Below, piece after piece: positions 5,293 through 5,403 of a stretch of 5,403 nucleotides of DNA. The stretch covers positions 1 to 5,403 of the forward strand of contig JAUXIR010000147.1 of the NCBI GenBank assembly GCA_030620915.1. Reading direction: 5' to 3'. The notes beneath the pieces are model-generated. The model had not been told where the DNA came from. It searched no databases and worked only from the letters and a program-made list of their open reading frames with translations. The stretch is from Geopsychrobacter sp. (GTDB lineage Bacteria > Desulfobacterota > Desulfuromonadia > Desulfuromonadales > Geopsychrobacteraceae). The translations under genes and the position numbers were made by a program. Numbering within the stretch: position 1 is the first letter of the stretch; every line of letters begins with the position of its first letter.

Positions 5293-5403
5293 GGCAAAAC
5301 TTATTGACCCGTAATAAAAGAGCCGAAGGAAACTCCTTCGGCTCTTTTGTTACGGGTCAATAAGTTTTGCCTTAATCCAGCGTTATCGTCTCATCCGGCT
5401 CCG
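5261..5403. repeat. Inverted repeat with 70-base arms, running off the right edge; probable fold-back artefact
   Basis: Every base from 5261 to 5330 pairs with its mirror from 5403 down to 5334 (pair positions sum to 10664). The only exception is T5315/G5349, a wobble, and the loop is 5331-5333 (AAC). The left arm includes the last ten or so codons of the chemoreceptor, its TAA, the spacer and the terminator's left arm. The right arm repeats these in reverse, so 5403-5372 on the - strand again encodes the receptor's final residues and stop. Natural terminators do not extend into the coding sequence at full identity. The lone mismatch falls exactly where the 15-bp terminator ends. Fold-back synthesis or assembly read-through at the hairpin explains this best. 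A true tail-to-tail duplicate of the receptor gene is the alternative. The repeat's outer end is not visible. Confidence 0.95.
5316..5348 (+). terminator. Intrinsic terminator of the chemoreceptor gene
   Basis: AAAAGAGCCGAAGGA (5316-5330) pairs perfectly with 5334-5348 around a 3-base AAC loop, giving 15 base pairs with a GC-rich middle and a 3' TTTT. The A-run on the left arm makes it usable from both directions. It begins 24 bases after the receptor stop codon. It is the core of the much longer inverted repeat at the window's end and is probably the only part of that repeat that is natural. Confidence 0.85.

Noticed and set aside
5372..5403. The start of a second, convergent chemoreceptor gene on the - strand
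   Set aside because: It is an exact mirror of the last codons of the first gene within the palindrome, with no independent differences. A duplicate gene cannot be claimed while fold-back artefact is the simpler explanation.
5261..5403. Covalently closed hairpin telomere of a linear replicon
   Set aside because: The centre is an ordinary A/T-flanked intrinsic terminator belonging to the receptor gene, the arms run into coding sequence, and no protelomerase gene or other linear-replicon mark is present.

Overview
The window carries five protein-coding genes with compact bacterial spacing: three complete genes on the + strand or partly so (one cut by the left edge), one complete gene on the - strand, and strong Shine-Dalgarno sites throughout. 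Composition looks moderately GC-rich, except for an AT-rich patch at about 2290-2460. An HdrB-type cysteine-rich (CCG) protein, a PhnD-type periplasmic binding protein and a chemoreceptor together suggest a motile, diderm (Gram-negative), probably anaerobic bacterium. Desulfuromonadales-like Desulfobacterota is my best guess, but it is inference from gene content only.

Layout. 1-459 (+): C-terminal half of an EamA/DMT-family inner-membrane transporter. 460-618: a short gap with a possible extended -10 promoter and a polypurine Shine-Dalgarno tract. 619-1410 (+): a small, single-pass, envelope-anchored AsmA-like protein ending in a charged coiled coil. 1416-1463: a strong hairpin terminator between convergent genes. 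1554-2207 (-): a stand-alone protein with two HdrB-like cysteine-rich half-sites. 2208-2510: a 303-base divergent intergenic region, AT-rich in the middle. 2511-3314 (+): a secreted PhnD-family substrate-binding protein. 3323-3357: a very GC-rich hairpin with no U-tract. 3388-5292 (+): a complete transmembrane methyl-accepting chemotaxis protein with a roughly 200-residue periplasmic domain and two consecutive HAMP-like units. 5316-5348: a textbook intrinsic terminator.

The binding-protein and chemoreceptor genes are co-directional, 73 bases apart, and separated only by the U-tract-less hairpin. No permease or ATPase gene lies between or directly beside them in the window. The simplest reading is a binding-protein-plus-chemoreceptor sensing unit; the ligand and the physical contact are inferred, not shown.

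The last 143 bases (5261-5403) form an inverted repeat with 70-base arms, one T/G wobble and a 3-base loop. It is centred on the chemoreceptor's terminator and still runs at the last base. The right arm repeats the end of the chemoreceptor gene in reverse. The position of the single mismatch, exactly at the edge of the natural terminator hairpin, fits fold-back (self-primed) synthesis or an assembly turn-around better than real genome structure. Sequence right of about 5349 should be treated as suspect until checked.
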